Assembly: GCA_039800965.1 (NCBI GenBank)
Contig: JBDLPS010000002.1
Location: 1 to 6,314, forward strand
Direction: 5' to 3'
DNA from: ZC4RG30 sp039800965
GTDB lineage: Bacteria; Pseudomonadota; Gammaproteobacteria; Steroidobacterales; Steroidobacteraceae
Length of the DNA: 6,314 bases
Part shown: positions 1 through 5,834 of the stretch, in pieces
How the letters are laid out: each line of letters starts with the position of its first letter
Position numbering within the stretch: position 1 is the first letter of the stretch
Position numbers and translations under genes: made by a program
The notes under the pieces: model-generated
The model's database searches: none
Told to the model about the DNA's origin: nothing
Seen by the model: the letters and a program-made list of their open reading frames with translations, nothing else

Positions 1-1031
1 GCGAGGACCTGCTGCACCTGGCACGGCGCCACGGCTTCGCCGATGTCGGCGTGAGCGGCATCGAACTGCCGGACGACGAACGCCACCTGCTGGAGTGGCT
101 GGCGGCCGGGCACCACGGCGAGATGGATTACATGCAGCGGCACGGCACGCGCCGCAGCCGGCCCGCGGAACTGCTGCCCGGCACCTTGCGTGTCATCGCG
201 CTGCGCCGGGATTACTGGCCCGCCAAGGCCCGCGATGCGCAGGACGTGCTGGACGACGCGGCGCTGGGCTACGTCTCGCGGTACGCGCTGGGGCGCGATT
301 ACCACAAGGGCATGCGCGCGGCGCTGGCACGTTTCGCTGAAGACCTTGCCACGCTCGCGCAGCCGCACGCGCATCGCGTGTTCGTTGATTCCGGTCCGGT
401 GCTGGAAAAGGCACTGGCGCGCAACGCCGGCCTCGGCTGGATCGGCAAGCACACCAACCTCATTTCACGCAGCGCCGGTTCGTACTTCTTCCTCGGTGAG
501 GTGCTGACCGACCTGCCGCTGGATATCGATACGCCGGCGACAGCGCACTGCGGCAGCTGCAACGCCTGCCTGCCCGCCTGCCCCACCCAGGCGATCGTGG
601 CCCCCTGGAAACTGGATGCGCGGCGCTGCATCTCCTATCTCACCATCGAGCTGCACGGACCGATACCCGAGGCGTTGCGGCCGGCGATCGGCAACCGGAT
701 CTACGGCTGCGACGACTGCCAGCTCGTGTGCCCCTGGAACAAGTTCGCGCAGGCCGCCTCGCACCCCGACTTCAGGATCCGTCACGGACTCGACGCACCG
801 CGGCTCGCGACGCTGATGCGATGGTCGCGCGAGGATTTCGAGACGCGGATGGAAGGTTCGGCGATCCGCCGCATCGGCCACGAACGCTTCCTGCGCAACG
901 TGGCCGTCGCGCTGGGCAACGGGCCCGCCACGGACGAGGCACGGGAGGCCCTGCGGGACAGGCAGCATGACGACTCGCCGCTGGTGCGCGAGCACGTGGC
1001 GTGGGCGCTCGAGCGGCTTAACGGCGCGTGA
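1..1031 (+). CDS. queG: Epoxyqueuosine reductase QueG, 5' end cut by window edge
   Basis: QueG is a cytoplasmic, cobalamin-dependent iron-sulfur enzyme that reduces epoxyqueuosine to queuosine at the wobble base of GUN-anticodon tRNAs, the last step of queuosine synthesis. The frame is open from base 3, and the residues before the GTG at 51 (ending RRHGFADVG) already align with the family N-terminus. The GTG is therefore internal and about 15-25 residues lie outside the window. Visible marks are HGEMDYM and the ELLPGTLRVI segment, the active-site region VDSGPVLEK (Asp codon at 387), and GLGWIGKHTN. Two ferredoxin-like [4Fe-4S] clusters follow: HCGSCNACLPACP (Cys codons 549, 558, 567, 579), a Cys at 627, and GCDDCQLVCPWN (Cys codons 708, 717, 729). 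All eight cysteines are present. The C-terminus is a HEAT-like helical tail (about 880-1020). The stop overlaps panC's 3' end by 14 bp on the opposite strand. The identification is very secure. Confidence 0.96.
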   Translation, partial: EDLLHLARRHGFADVGVSGIELPDDERHLLEWLAAGHHGEMDYMQRHGTRRSRPAELLPGTLRVIALRRDYWPAKARDAQDVLDDAALGYVSRYALGRDYHKGMRAALARFAEDLATLAQPHAHRVFVDSGPVLEKALARNAGLGWIGKHTNLISRSAGSYFFLGEVLTDLPLDIDTPATAHCGSCNACLPACPTQAIVAPWKLDARRCISYLTIELHGPIPEALRPAIGNRIYGCDDCQLVCPWNKFAQAASHPDFRIRHGLDAPRLATLMRWSREDFETRMEGSAIRRIGHERFLRNVAVALGNGPATDEAREALRDRQHDDSPLVREHVAWALERLNGA

Positions 1032-1869
1032 CGCGCAGGTTGTCGATGAGGCGCGCCCTGCCAAGACGGGCAGCAGCAAGCACGACGAGATCGACCGCGC
1101 CCTGCGCGGGCGCTTCGAGGGTGCCCGCGTCGCGAACCGAAAAATAATCCGGCCGCATGCCGGCAGCCGCCAGCGCGGCAAGCCCTTCGGCCTCGATGGC
1201 CGCCACATCGGCATCGCCGTTTTCGAGACGCTGCTTCGCCCTGGCGAGCGCGGCATGCACCTGCGGTGCAACCTGTCGCTCTTCGACGGAGAGATAACGG
1301 TTGCGCGAACTCATGGCCAGCCCGTCCGGTGCGCGCACCGTCGGGGCGCCGACGATCTCGATGGGCAGCGAAAGATCCCGCGTCATGCGCTTGAGGATGG
1401 TGAACTGCTGGAAATCCTTTTCGCCGAACACCGCCACGTCCGGCTGCACGATGCCGAACAGCTTGGCGACCACGGTGGCAACGCCTTCGAAATGCCCGGG
1501 GCGAACCGCGCCGCACAGGATGTCGGAAATGCCGCGCACGAACACGCGCGTCGCCTGGTCCCGACCTTCCGGATACATCTCGTCGACGGTGGGCAGGAAC
1601 AGCAGGTCGCAGCCGGCGGATACCAGCAATCGCGCGTCGTCGTCCGGCGTGCGCGGGTAGCGGTCGAAATCCTCGTTGGGGCCGAACTGCAGCGGATTCA
1701 CGAACACGCTGGAGACGACGCGGTCCGCGCGGCCGCGGGCGGCATCGACCAGGCTCAGGTGGCCATCGTGCAGGTTGCCCATGGTCGGCACGAAGCCGAT
1801 GCGCAATCCTTGCAGGCGCCAGCCCTGCAGGATCTCCCGCAGGTCGGCGATGCGCGTCACCGTGCGCAT
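1018..1869 (-). CDS. panC: Pantothenate synthetase PanC
   Basis: PanC condenses pantoate with beta-alanine, using ATP and a pantoyl-adenylate intermediate, to give pantothenate, the precursor of coenzyme A. The protein has 283 residues, the usual length. The nucleotidyltransferase signature PTMGNLHDGH (residues 28-37) carries the two HIGH-type histidines H34 and H37. FVNPLQF (56-62), the FGEKDFQQ segment (148-155) and RAPDGLAMSSRN (179-190, the KMSKS-like loop) are all intact. The C-terminal domain ends in the typical RLIDNLRV. The ATG start lies 4 bp after panB's stop with no visible Shine-Dalgarno sequence, so translation probably relies on coupling to panB. It is the last gene of the minus-strand run and its TAA lies inside the 3' end of queG. 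No panD follows, so beta-alanine supply is encoded elsewhere or by another route. Confidence 0.97.
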   Translation of the reverse strand: MRTVTRIADLREILQGWRLQGLRIGFVPTMGNLHDGHLSLVDAARGRADRVVSSVFVNPLQFGPNEDFDRYPRTPDDDARLLVSAGCDLLFLPTVDEMYPEGRDQATRVFVRGISDILCGAVRPGHFEGVATVVAKLFGIVQPDVAVFGEKDFQQFTILKRMTRDLSLPIEIVGAPTVRAPDGLAMSSRNRYLSVEERQVAPQVHAALARAKQRLENGDADVAAIEAEGLAALAAAGMRPDYFSVRDAGTLEAPAQGAVDLVVLAAARLGRARLIDNLRVTRR

Positions 1870-1873
1870 GGCG

Positions 1874-2701
1874 TCAGAAGCCGTGCTCGGGGCCGGGATA
1901 GCTGCGCGACTTCACGGCCTGCACATAGGCCTTGAGCGCGTTGAGCGGCGTGCCCGCGCCAGCCATGAAGTCCTTCACGAAACGCGGCTTGCGGCCCGGC
2001 GTGATGTCGAGGATGTCGTAGATCACCTGGATCTGCCCATTGGTGCCCGGGCCTGCGCCGATGCCGATCACCGGCACGTCGAGCGCGGCAGTGATCTCGC
2101 TGCCGAGATCCGCCGGGATGCACTCCAGCAGCACGATGTCGGCGCCCGCGGACTGCAGGTCGAGCGCGGTCTGGAGCATGCGCTTCGCGGCGTCCTGCTC
2201 GCGGCCCTGCACGCGGAAGCCGCCGGTCTTGTGCACCGACTGCGGCCGCAGGCCGAGATGCGCGCAGACGGCGATGTCGTGACTGGCAAGGAATTCGACG
2301 ATGCTCACCTGCTCGGCACCGCTCTCGAGCTTGACCATGCGCGCGCCACCTTCCTGCATGAGTCGCACGGAATTGGCGAGCGCGAGCTCGCGCGAGGGAT
2401 AACTCATGAACGGCAGGTCGGCGACCAGGAAAGGCCGGTGCATGCCCTTGGCCACGGCCTTGCAGTGGTAGATGACATGGTCGAGCGTGACGGGCACGGT
2501 GGTGTCGTGCCCCTGGATGACCATGCCCAGCGAATCGCCGACCAGCACCACATCCACGTCGGCCTCGTCCACCAGCGCGGCAAAGCTCGCGTCGTAGCAG
2601 GTCAGGCTCGCGATCGGCTCGCCGTCCTCGCGCATCTTGTGCAAGGTCGACAGGGTGACCGGCGGGCGCGCCGAATCGCGCAGCTGCAGGTGGGTGTACA
2701 T
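1874..2701 (-). CDS. panB: 3-methyl-2-oxobutanoate hydroxymethyltransferase PanB
   Basis: PanB transfers a hydroxymethyl group from 5,10-methylene-tetrahydrofolate to alpha-ketoisovalerate, giving ketopantoate, the first committed step of pantothenate synthesis. It is a cytoplasmic TIM-barrel enzyme of the PEP mutase superfamily. The 275 residues are slightly more than in E. coli PanB because of about 11 extra residues at the N-terminus. Metal ligands are visible in VGDSLGM (D56), DLPFMSY (D95) and VKLESG (E126). The proposed catalytic glutamate is in LLECIP (E193), and VIGIGAGPGTNGQIQV (211-226) is typical. The family's usual KxEGG here reads KLESG, a conservative change. The ATG at 2701 is preceded by a pyrimidine-rich stretch with no Shine-Dalgarno sequence, and an in-frame stop at 2735-2737 excludes a longer start. 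panC follows after 4 bp. Confidence 0.97.
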   Translation of the reverse strand: MYTHLQLRDSARPPVTLSTLHKMREDGEPIASLTCYDASFAALVDEADVDVVLVGDSLGMVIQGHDTTVPVTLDHVIYHCKAVAKGMHRPFLVADLPFMSYPSRELALANSVRLMQEGGARMVKLESGAEQVSIVEFLASHDIAVCAHLGLRPQSVHKTGGFRVQGREQDAAKRMLQTALDLQSAGADIVLLECIPADLGSEITAALDVPVIGIGAGPGTNGQIQVIYDILDITPGRKPRFVKDFMAGAGTPLNALKAYVQAVKSRSYPGPEHGF

Positions 2702-2744
2702 GGCAGGGAAGGATGAAGCAGTCTTTCCGACGAATCAACCACTT

Positions 2745-2767
2745 GGCGGCACAATCGCAACGCCGCC
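2745..2767 (-). other. Small GC-rich hairpin between the kinase and panB
   Basis: GGCGGC at 2745-2750 is complementary to GCCGCC at 2762-2767, with an 11-base loop. In the minus-strand mRNA the stem begins at the base right after the kinase stop codon. There is no U-run after it, so it is not a classic intrinsic terminator. It could protect 3' ends or tune panB expression, but a 6-bp stem in GC-rich DNA can occur by chance. Confidence 0.3.
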
Positions 2768-3424
2768 TCAAATGGCCTGATGGCGCATCGGGTTGAAGTA
2801 CATCCGCCCCCGGTTGGTCCGGGTGATGGCCGTCAGCAGCTCGTCGTAATCGGCTGCGTTGTTGATCGGGTCGATCGTGGCCGCGTTCACGATCAGCAGC
2901 GGCCCGCCCTCGTACTCATGGAAATACCGGGCGTAGGCGTCGTTCAGCCGCTCGAGGTAAGACGCGTCGATCAACCCTTCGTAGCCGATGCCGCGCCGCG
3001 CGATGCGCTCGAGCAGCACGTTGGCCGGCGCCTGCAGGTAGACCACGAGATCCGGCTTGGGCGCCTCGATGGCGAGCTTGTCGTGCACCTGCTCGTAGAG
3101 GCGGAACTCGTCGTCGTCGAGGGTGATGCGGGCGAACAGGCGGTCCTTGGCGAGCAGGTAATCCGCCACGCGCACCGGCGCGAAGAGATCCTGCTGGTTC
3201 AGCGACGCGAGCTGCTGCGCACGCTGGAAGAGGAAATACAGCTGCGCGGGCAAGGCACCGACCCGCGGGTTGCGATAGAAGCGCTCGAGGAAAGGGTTTT
3301 CGTCGGCCTGCTCGAGCACCGTCTCCGCACCGAGGCTGGCCGCCAGCTTGCGCACGAGACTGGTCTTGCCGACGCCGATGGGCCCTTCGACGACGATGAA
3401 GCGGTGGGCGGGTGCCGTCGTCAT
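2768..3424 (-). CDS. Deoxynucleoside kinase (dGK/dAK family)
   Basis: This is a bacterial deoxynucleoside kinase of the dNK family. It transfers a phosphate from ATP to a deoxynucleoside (by family, probably deoxyguanosine or deoxyadenosine) in cytoplasmic nucleotide salvage. The product has 218 residues. The P-loop GPIGVGKT is at 14-21, the substrate-side DENPFLERFY at 41-50 and QLYFLFQR at 61-68. VADYLLAKDRLFA at 86-98 is the family equivalent of the DRS-type motif, and the arginine-rich lid RIARRG is at 140-145. I chose the ATG at 3424 because it gives a short leader before the P-loop strand and sits 4 bp after folK's stop. A longer in-frame start at 3520 would add an arginine-rich stretch that overlaps folK and is unlike the family. 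No Shine-Dalgarno sequence is visible. Substrate choice cannot be read from the sequence, so no gene symbol is given. Confidence 0.92.
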   Translation of the reverse strand: MTTAPAHRFIVVEGPIGVGKTSLVRKLAASLGAETVLEQADENPFLERFYRNPRVGALPAQLYFLFQRAQQLASLNQQDLFAPVRVADYLLAKDRLFARITLDDDEFRLYEQVHDKLAIEAPKPDLVVYLQAPANVLLERIARRGIGYEGLIDASYLERLNDAYARYFHEYEGGPLLIVNAATIDPINNAADYDELLTAITRTNRGRMYFNPMRHQAI

Positions 3425-3428
3425 GGGA

Positions 3429-3929
3429 TCAGGTCGACGTGTCGTCCTCGTAGCGCCGGATGCCATCGCCGGCCACGCGCGCGGCCAGCGTCGAAACGCG
3501 CCCGAGGCCCGGGATTTCAAGCGCCGGCGCGATATCCCGCAGAGGATACAGAACGAAATTCCGCTGCACTATCCCGGGGTGCGGAACCGTGAGCCCCTGC
3601 GTTTCGATGCAGGCATCGCCGTGCACGAGCAGGTCCAGGTCGAGCGTGCGCGGCCCCCAGCGCAGGGTGCGCACCCGCCCCTGCGCCGCCTCGATCCGGT
3701 GCAGGGCCGCCAGCAAGGTCAGGGCATCCAGCGCGGTCTCGAGCTCGGCCACGGCATTGAGGAAGTCCGGCTGTGGCACGGGGCCGAAGGGCGATGTGAC
3801 ATAACGTGGCGACACCGCCAGCAGGCGCGTATCCGGCAGGCGCGAGAGCGCCTCGAGCGCCGCGTCCAGCTGCAGCGGCGGATCGGCCTGGTTGCTACCC
3901 AGGCCGATGAAGGCCCGAACCGGACTCAT
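3429..3929 (-). CDS. folK: Hydroxymethyl-dihydropterin pyrophosphokinase (HPPK)
   Basis: FolK transfers pyrophosphate from ATP to 6-hydroxymethyl-7,8-dihydropterin, giving the substrate for dihydropteroate synthase in folate synthesis. It is cytoplasmic. The 166 residues are near the usual length of about 160. Family marks in order are IGLGSN (8-13), QPDFLNAV (53-60), the signature RWGPRTLDLDLL (90-101) with the two magnesium-binding aspartates D97 and D99, and PHPGIVQRNFVLYPL (116-130). The ATG overlaps the pcnB stop as ATGA, so translation is probably coupled to pcnB. The pcnB-folK pair is a long-known arrangement in gammaproteobacteria. The folate product feeds the one-carbon donor used by PanB further down the same run. 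It appears intact. Confidence 0.96.
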   Translation of the reverse strand: MSPVRAFIGLGSNQADPPLQLDAALEALSRLPDTRLLAVSPRYVTSPFGPVPQPDFLNAVAELETALDALTLLAALHRIEAAQGRVRTLRWGPRTLDLDLLVHGDACIETQGLTVPHPGIVQRNFVLYPLRDIAPALEIPGLGRVSTLAARVAGDGIRRYEDDTST

Positions 3930-5425
3930 GTGGAAGCGGGCGGCCTCCGGCCCCGGCGGCGACGGCGACGCGGCGCACCGGACGCAGCACCGCCCTCGCC
4001 CCCTTCGTCGCCCGCGCCCCGATCCCTGGCCGGCTGCGAACGCTCAAGCTGGGCGATCATGCGATCGCGCTCTTCCGGCCCGACCTCCTGCAAGCGGGCC
4101 CACCATTCCGCCACGCCCTTGTGCACCATGCCGATGCGCGACCGCAGGACGAGCAGGTCGAAGGCAGCGCGGAAGCGCGGCATCTCGAGCGTGCGCAGCG
4201 CACGACGGCCCCGCGGCTGCTCGAGGCGCGGCTGCGTCGCGAACATGTCGCGGATCCCCAGCGAGAAGCGCTTGGGGATCGTGACGCGGCGCTGCGCATC
4301 CGCCACCGCGCGATCGCAAGCCTCCAGGATCGTGTCGAGGTCGCTCCAGCGCGACGCAGGCTGCTTCTCGATCAGGGCAGCAATCGGCCCATAGAGCAGC
4401 AACGTGAAGAGGAAGGTCGGCGTTACCGTCTTGCCCTCGCCCACGCGCGCGTCCGTGTTCTCGAGGCCCGCGAGCAGCAACTGCTCGACCAGTCCACCGG
4501 GATGCTGGTCGAGGTAGGCACCGACCGTCGGGTAGAGCACGCCCAGCAGACCGTGCCGGCGCAGCACACGGTAGGACTGCACGCCGTGACCGGTGAGGAA
4601 GAGCTTGAGCGTTTCGTCGAACAGGCGGGCTGCAGGCACCTCGGCCAGCAGTTCGCGCAGCCGCGGGACAGGCTCCGCCGTCTCCGGCGCAAGCGTGAAG
4701 CCGAGCTTCGCCTCGAAGCGCGCCGCACGCAGCATGCGCACCGGGTCTTCGCGGTAGCGCGTTTCAGGGTCGCCGATCAGCCGCAACCGGCGCGCCGCGA
4801 TGTCCTCGAAGCCGCCCACATAATCGCGCACCGAGAAATCCTCGATGCTGTAGTAGAGCGCGTTGCAGGTGAAATCACGCCGCCACACGTCGTCGTCGAT
4901 CGTGCCGTAGGTGTTGTCGCGCAGGATGCGGCCCTGCTCGTCCTGCAGGCGGTCGCCGGTCTCGACGGGCGTGTCCACCGCCACTGCTTCATCGGACGTA
5001 TCGCCATCGTCGGCCACCGCGCCGACCTCCGGCAGGATGTCCGGATCTTCTTCCGGTTCCTCGCCCTGAGACGGCGCGCTGGACGCACGGAACGTGGCCA
5101 CCTCGATGATCTCGCGCCCGAAGAACACGTGCGCGAGACGGAAGCGGCGACCGATCAGGCGGCAGTTGCGGAACAGTCGCTTGACCTCTTCCGGCCGCGC
5201 GCTGGTCGCCACGTCGAAATCCTTCGGCTCTATGCCCAGCATCACGTCGCGGATGCAGCCCCCGACGAGGTAGGCCTCGTGGCCACCCTCCCGGAGCTTG
5301 TAGAGCACCTTCAGGGCGTTCGGCGAGATGGCCTTGCGCGACACAGGATGGTCCGCGCGGGCGATGATGCGGGGCAGCGGGGCCCCGGCGGCCGGCAGGC
5401 CGCTGTCAGCAGGAACGTCGTTCAA
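3926..5425 (-). CDS. pcnB: Poly(A) polymerase I
   Basis: PcnB adds 3' poly(A) tails to RNAs and so promotes their decay. It belongs to the class II nucleotidyltransferases shared with CCA-adding enzymes. The head domain shows LVGGCIRD (53-60), the catalytic KDFDVATSA with D69 and D71, LFRNCRLIGRRFRLAHV (84-100), IIEVATFR (106-113), and WRRDFTCNALYYS (181-193) with the third catalytic aspartate D184. NPETRYREDP of E. coli reads DPETRYREDP here (219-228). KFRAAYDLL of E. coli reads RFRAAFDLL here. Those long motifs indicate PAP I rather than a CCA-adding enzyme. An acidic segment (about 117-166) replaces a shorter E. coli loop, and the tail ends in a run of arginines (486-491), as in E. coli's basic tail. 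The start is TTG at 5425, or GTG at 5344 just before SRKAISPNAL. An upstream in-frame stop (5483-5485) allows no ATG, and neither start has a clear Shine-Dalgarno sequence. The last 4 bp overlap folK. Confidence 0.95.
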   Translation of the reverse strand: MNDVPADSGLPAAGAPLPRIIARADHPVSRKAISPNALKVLYKLREGGHEAYLVGGCIRDVMLGIEPKDFDVATSARPEEVKRLFRNCRLIGRRFRLAHVFFGREIIEVATFRASSAPSQGEEPEEDPDILPEVGAVADDGDTSDEAVAVDTPVETGDRLQDEQGRILRDNTYGTIDDDVWRRDFTCNALYYSIEDFSVRDYVGGFEDIAARRLRLIGDPETRYREDPVRMLRAARFEAKLGFTLAPETAEPVPRLRELLAEVPAARLFDETLKLFLTGHGVQSYRVLRRHGLLGVLYPTVGAYLDQHPGGLVEQLLLAGLENTDARVGEGKTVTPTFLFTLLLYGPIAALIEKQPASRWSDLDTILEACDRAVADAQRRVTIPKRFSLGIRDMFATQPRLEQPRGRRALRTLEMPRFRAAFDLLVLRSRIGMVHKGVAEWWARLQEVGPEERDRMIAQLERSQPARDRGAGDEGGEGGAASGAPRRRRRRGRRPPAST

Positions 5426-5461
5426 GGGTGGGTATTCCGGGGCTTCTGGCGAAGTTTTGGC

Positions 5462-5489
5462 TTGAGCATTGGCTCGGGGCGCCTATAAT
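5462..5489 (+). promoter_or_regulatory. Sigma70-type promoter of tRNA-Glu
   Basis: TTGAGC (5462-5467, four of six to TTGACA) is followed after 16 bp by a perfect TATAAT (5484-5489). The next bases, ACCGCGCCC, form a GC-rich discriminator typical of stable-RNA promoters under stringent control by ppGpp and DksA. The predicted start near 5496 would leave a 5' leader of about 24 bases before the mature tRNA. Placement and orientation fit only the tRNA gene. Confidence 0.8.
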
Positions 5490-5490
5490 A
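5485..5490 (-). promoter_or_regulatory. Candidate -10 element for the pcnB operon
   Basis: Read on the minus strand this hexamer is TATTAT, five of six matches to the consensus -10. It is the reverse face of the tRNA promoter's -10. I see no good -35 hexamer 16-18 bp upstream of it on this strand. If used, transcription would start near 5478 and give pcnB a leader of about 50 bases. It is the best candidate in the pcnB-tRNA gap, but it is inferred only from position and partial match. Confidence 0.3.
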
Positions 5491-5519
5491 CCGCGCCCTT
5501 CGGGACCACACCCTAGCAC

Positions 5520-5595
5520 GCTCCCTTCGTCTAGAGGCCCAGGACATAGCCCTCTCAAGGCTAGTACACCGGTTCGAATCCGGTAGGGAGCGCCA
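5520..5595 (+). tRNA. tRNA-Glu, anticodon CUC
   Basis: The 76-base gene folds into a full cloverleaf. The acceptor stem GCTCCCT (5520-5526) pairs with AGGGAGC (5585-5591), then the discriminator G and an encoded CCA (5593-5595). The D arm reads GTCTAGAGGCCCAGGAC, matching E. coli tRNA-Glu as I recall it. The anticodon stem TAGCC/GGCTA (5547-5551 and 5559-5563) encloses the loop CTCTCAA with anticodon CTC at 5554-5556. The T arm is ACCGG, loop TTCGAAT, CCGGT. It reads GAG. A CUC glutamate tRNA usually supplements the UUC species and suits a high-GC genome rich in GAG codons. It stands alone, with no other tRNA beside it in the window. Confidence 0.97.
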
Positions 5596-5599
5596 GTTT

Positions 5600-5635
5600 C
5601 ACCCATTCCGGGTGCCCGGACATCAATCCATGTCC
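5600..5635 (+). terminator. Two small hairpins just after the tRNA, weak termination candidate
   Basis: CACCC (5600-5604) pairs with GGGTG (5610-5614), and GGACAT (5618-5623) pairs with ATGTCC (5630-5635). They begin 5 bases after the tRNA CCA, where a 3' processing and termination signal would be expected. Neither is followed by a T-run, so an intrinsic terminator is not shown. TGTCCA recurs at 5631 and 5642. Confidence 0.2.
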
Positions 5636-5834
5636 AAGCTGTGTCCACTATCCGCGCCGGCAGTCACTGCTTTCTGAAGTAGCGCGTAGGACTGGAATAC
5701 CCAGTCATGGCTTTTCGCACAACACTGCCATCTCGACCATTCAAGGCGACGGAAGCATGACCTCGAAAGCGCCCTGAAAGATCGTATTTAAAAAACTAAA
5801 ATCGACAATCATTGAACTACCGGCGGCCAGAACA
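5636..5834. other. Gene-free stretch with no recognised feature
   Basis: I see no supported gene here. A 43-codon minus-strand frame without a start near its head (5667-5795) ends in RKAMTGYSSPTRYFRKQ and a TGA at 5664-5666. It reads like protein but I do not recognise it, and it may be a remnant or a dispersed-repeat piece. GACTGG (5690-5695) and CCAGTC (5701-5706) form a perfect 6-bp hairpin. Positions 5785-5812 are unusually AT-rich, and on the minus strand this is a T-rich run after the lectin-like reading frame, but with no stem before it. Confidence 0.4.

Noticed and set aside
51..53. GTG at 51 as the start of queG
   Set aside because: The frame is open to the window edge and the upstream residues align with the QueG N-terminus, so the true start lies outside the window.
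1676..2716. 346-codon plus-strand open frame opposite panC and panB
   Set aside because: The complementary strand holds panB and panC with all active-site motifs. This frame has no recognisable domain and is a GC-driven shadow.
3425..3520. Longer N-terminus for the deoxynucleoside kinase, starting at 3520
   Set aside because: The extra 32 residues are Arg-rich, overlap folK, and place the P-loop unusually far from the start. The ATG at 3424 fits the family.
3348..4394. 348-codon plus-strand open frame across the kinase, folK and pcnB
   Set aside because: It crosses three well-supported minus-strand genes, has arginine-rich low-complexity content and shows no motif.
4121..5488. 455-codon open frame on the plus strand opposite pcnB
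   Set aside because: It is the mirror of pcnB in GC-rich DNA, is rich in Arg, Ala, Val and His, shows no family motif, and runs through the promoter region. pcnB on the other strand has full catalytic motifs.
5406..5648. 80-codon minus-strand frame containing PYRIRTGVLALRG
   Set aside because: This is the antisense translation of the tRNA-Glu gene, a familiar false protein. It also covers the tRNA promoter.
5785..5812. Intrinsic terminator for the minus-strand lectin-like frame
   Set aside because: There is a T-rich run on the minus strand but no GC-rich stem directly before it.
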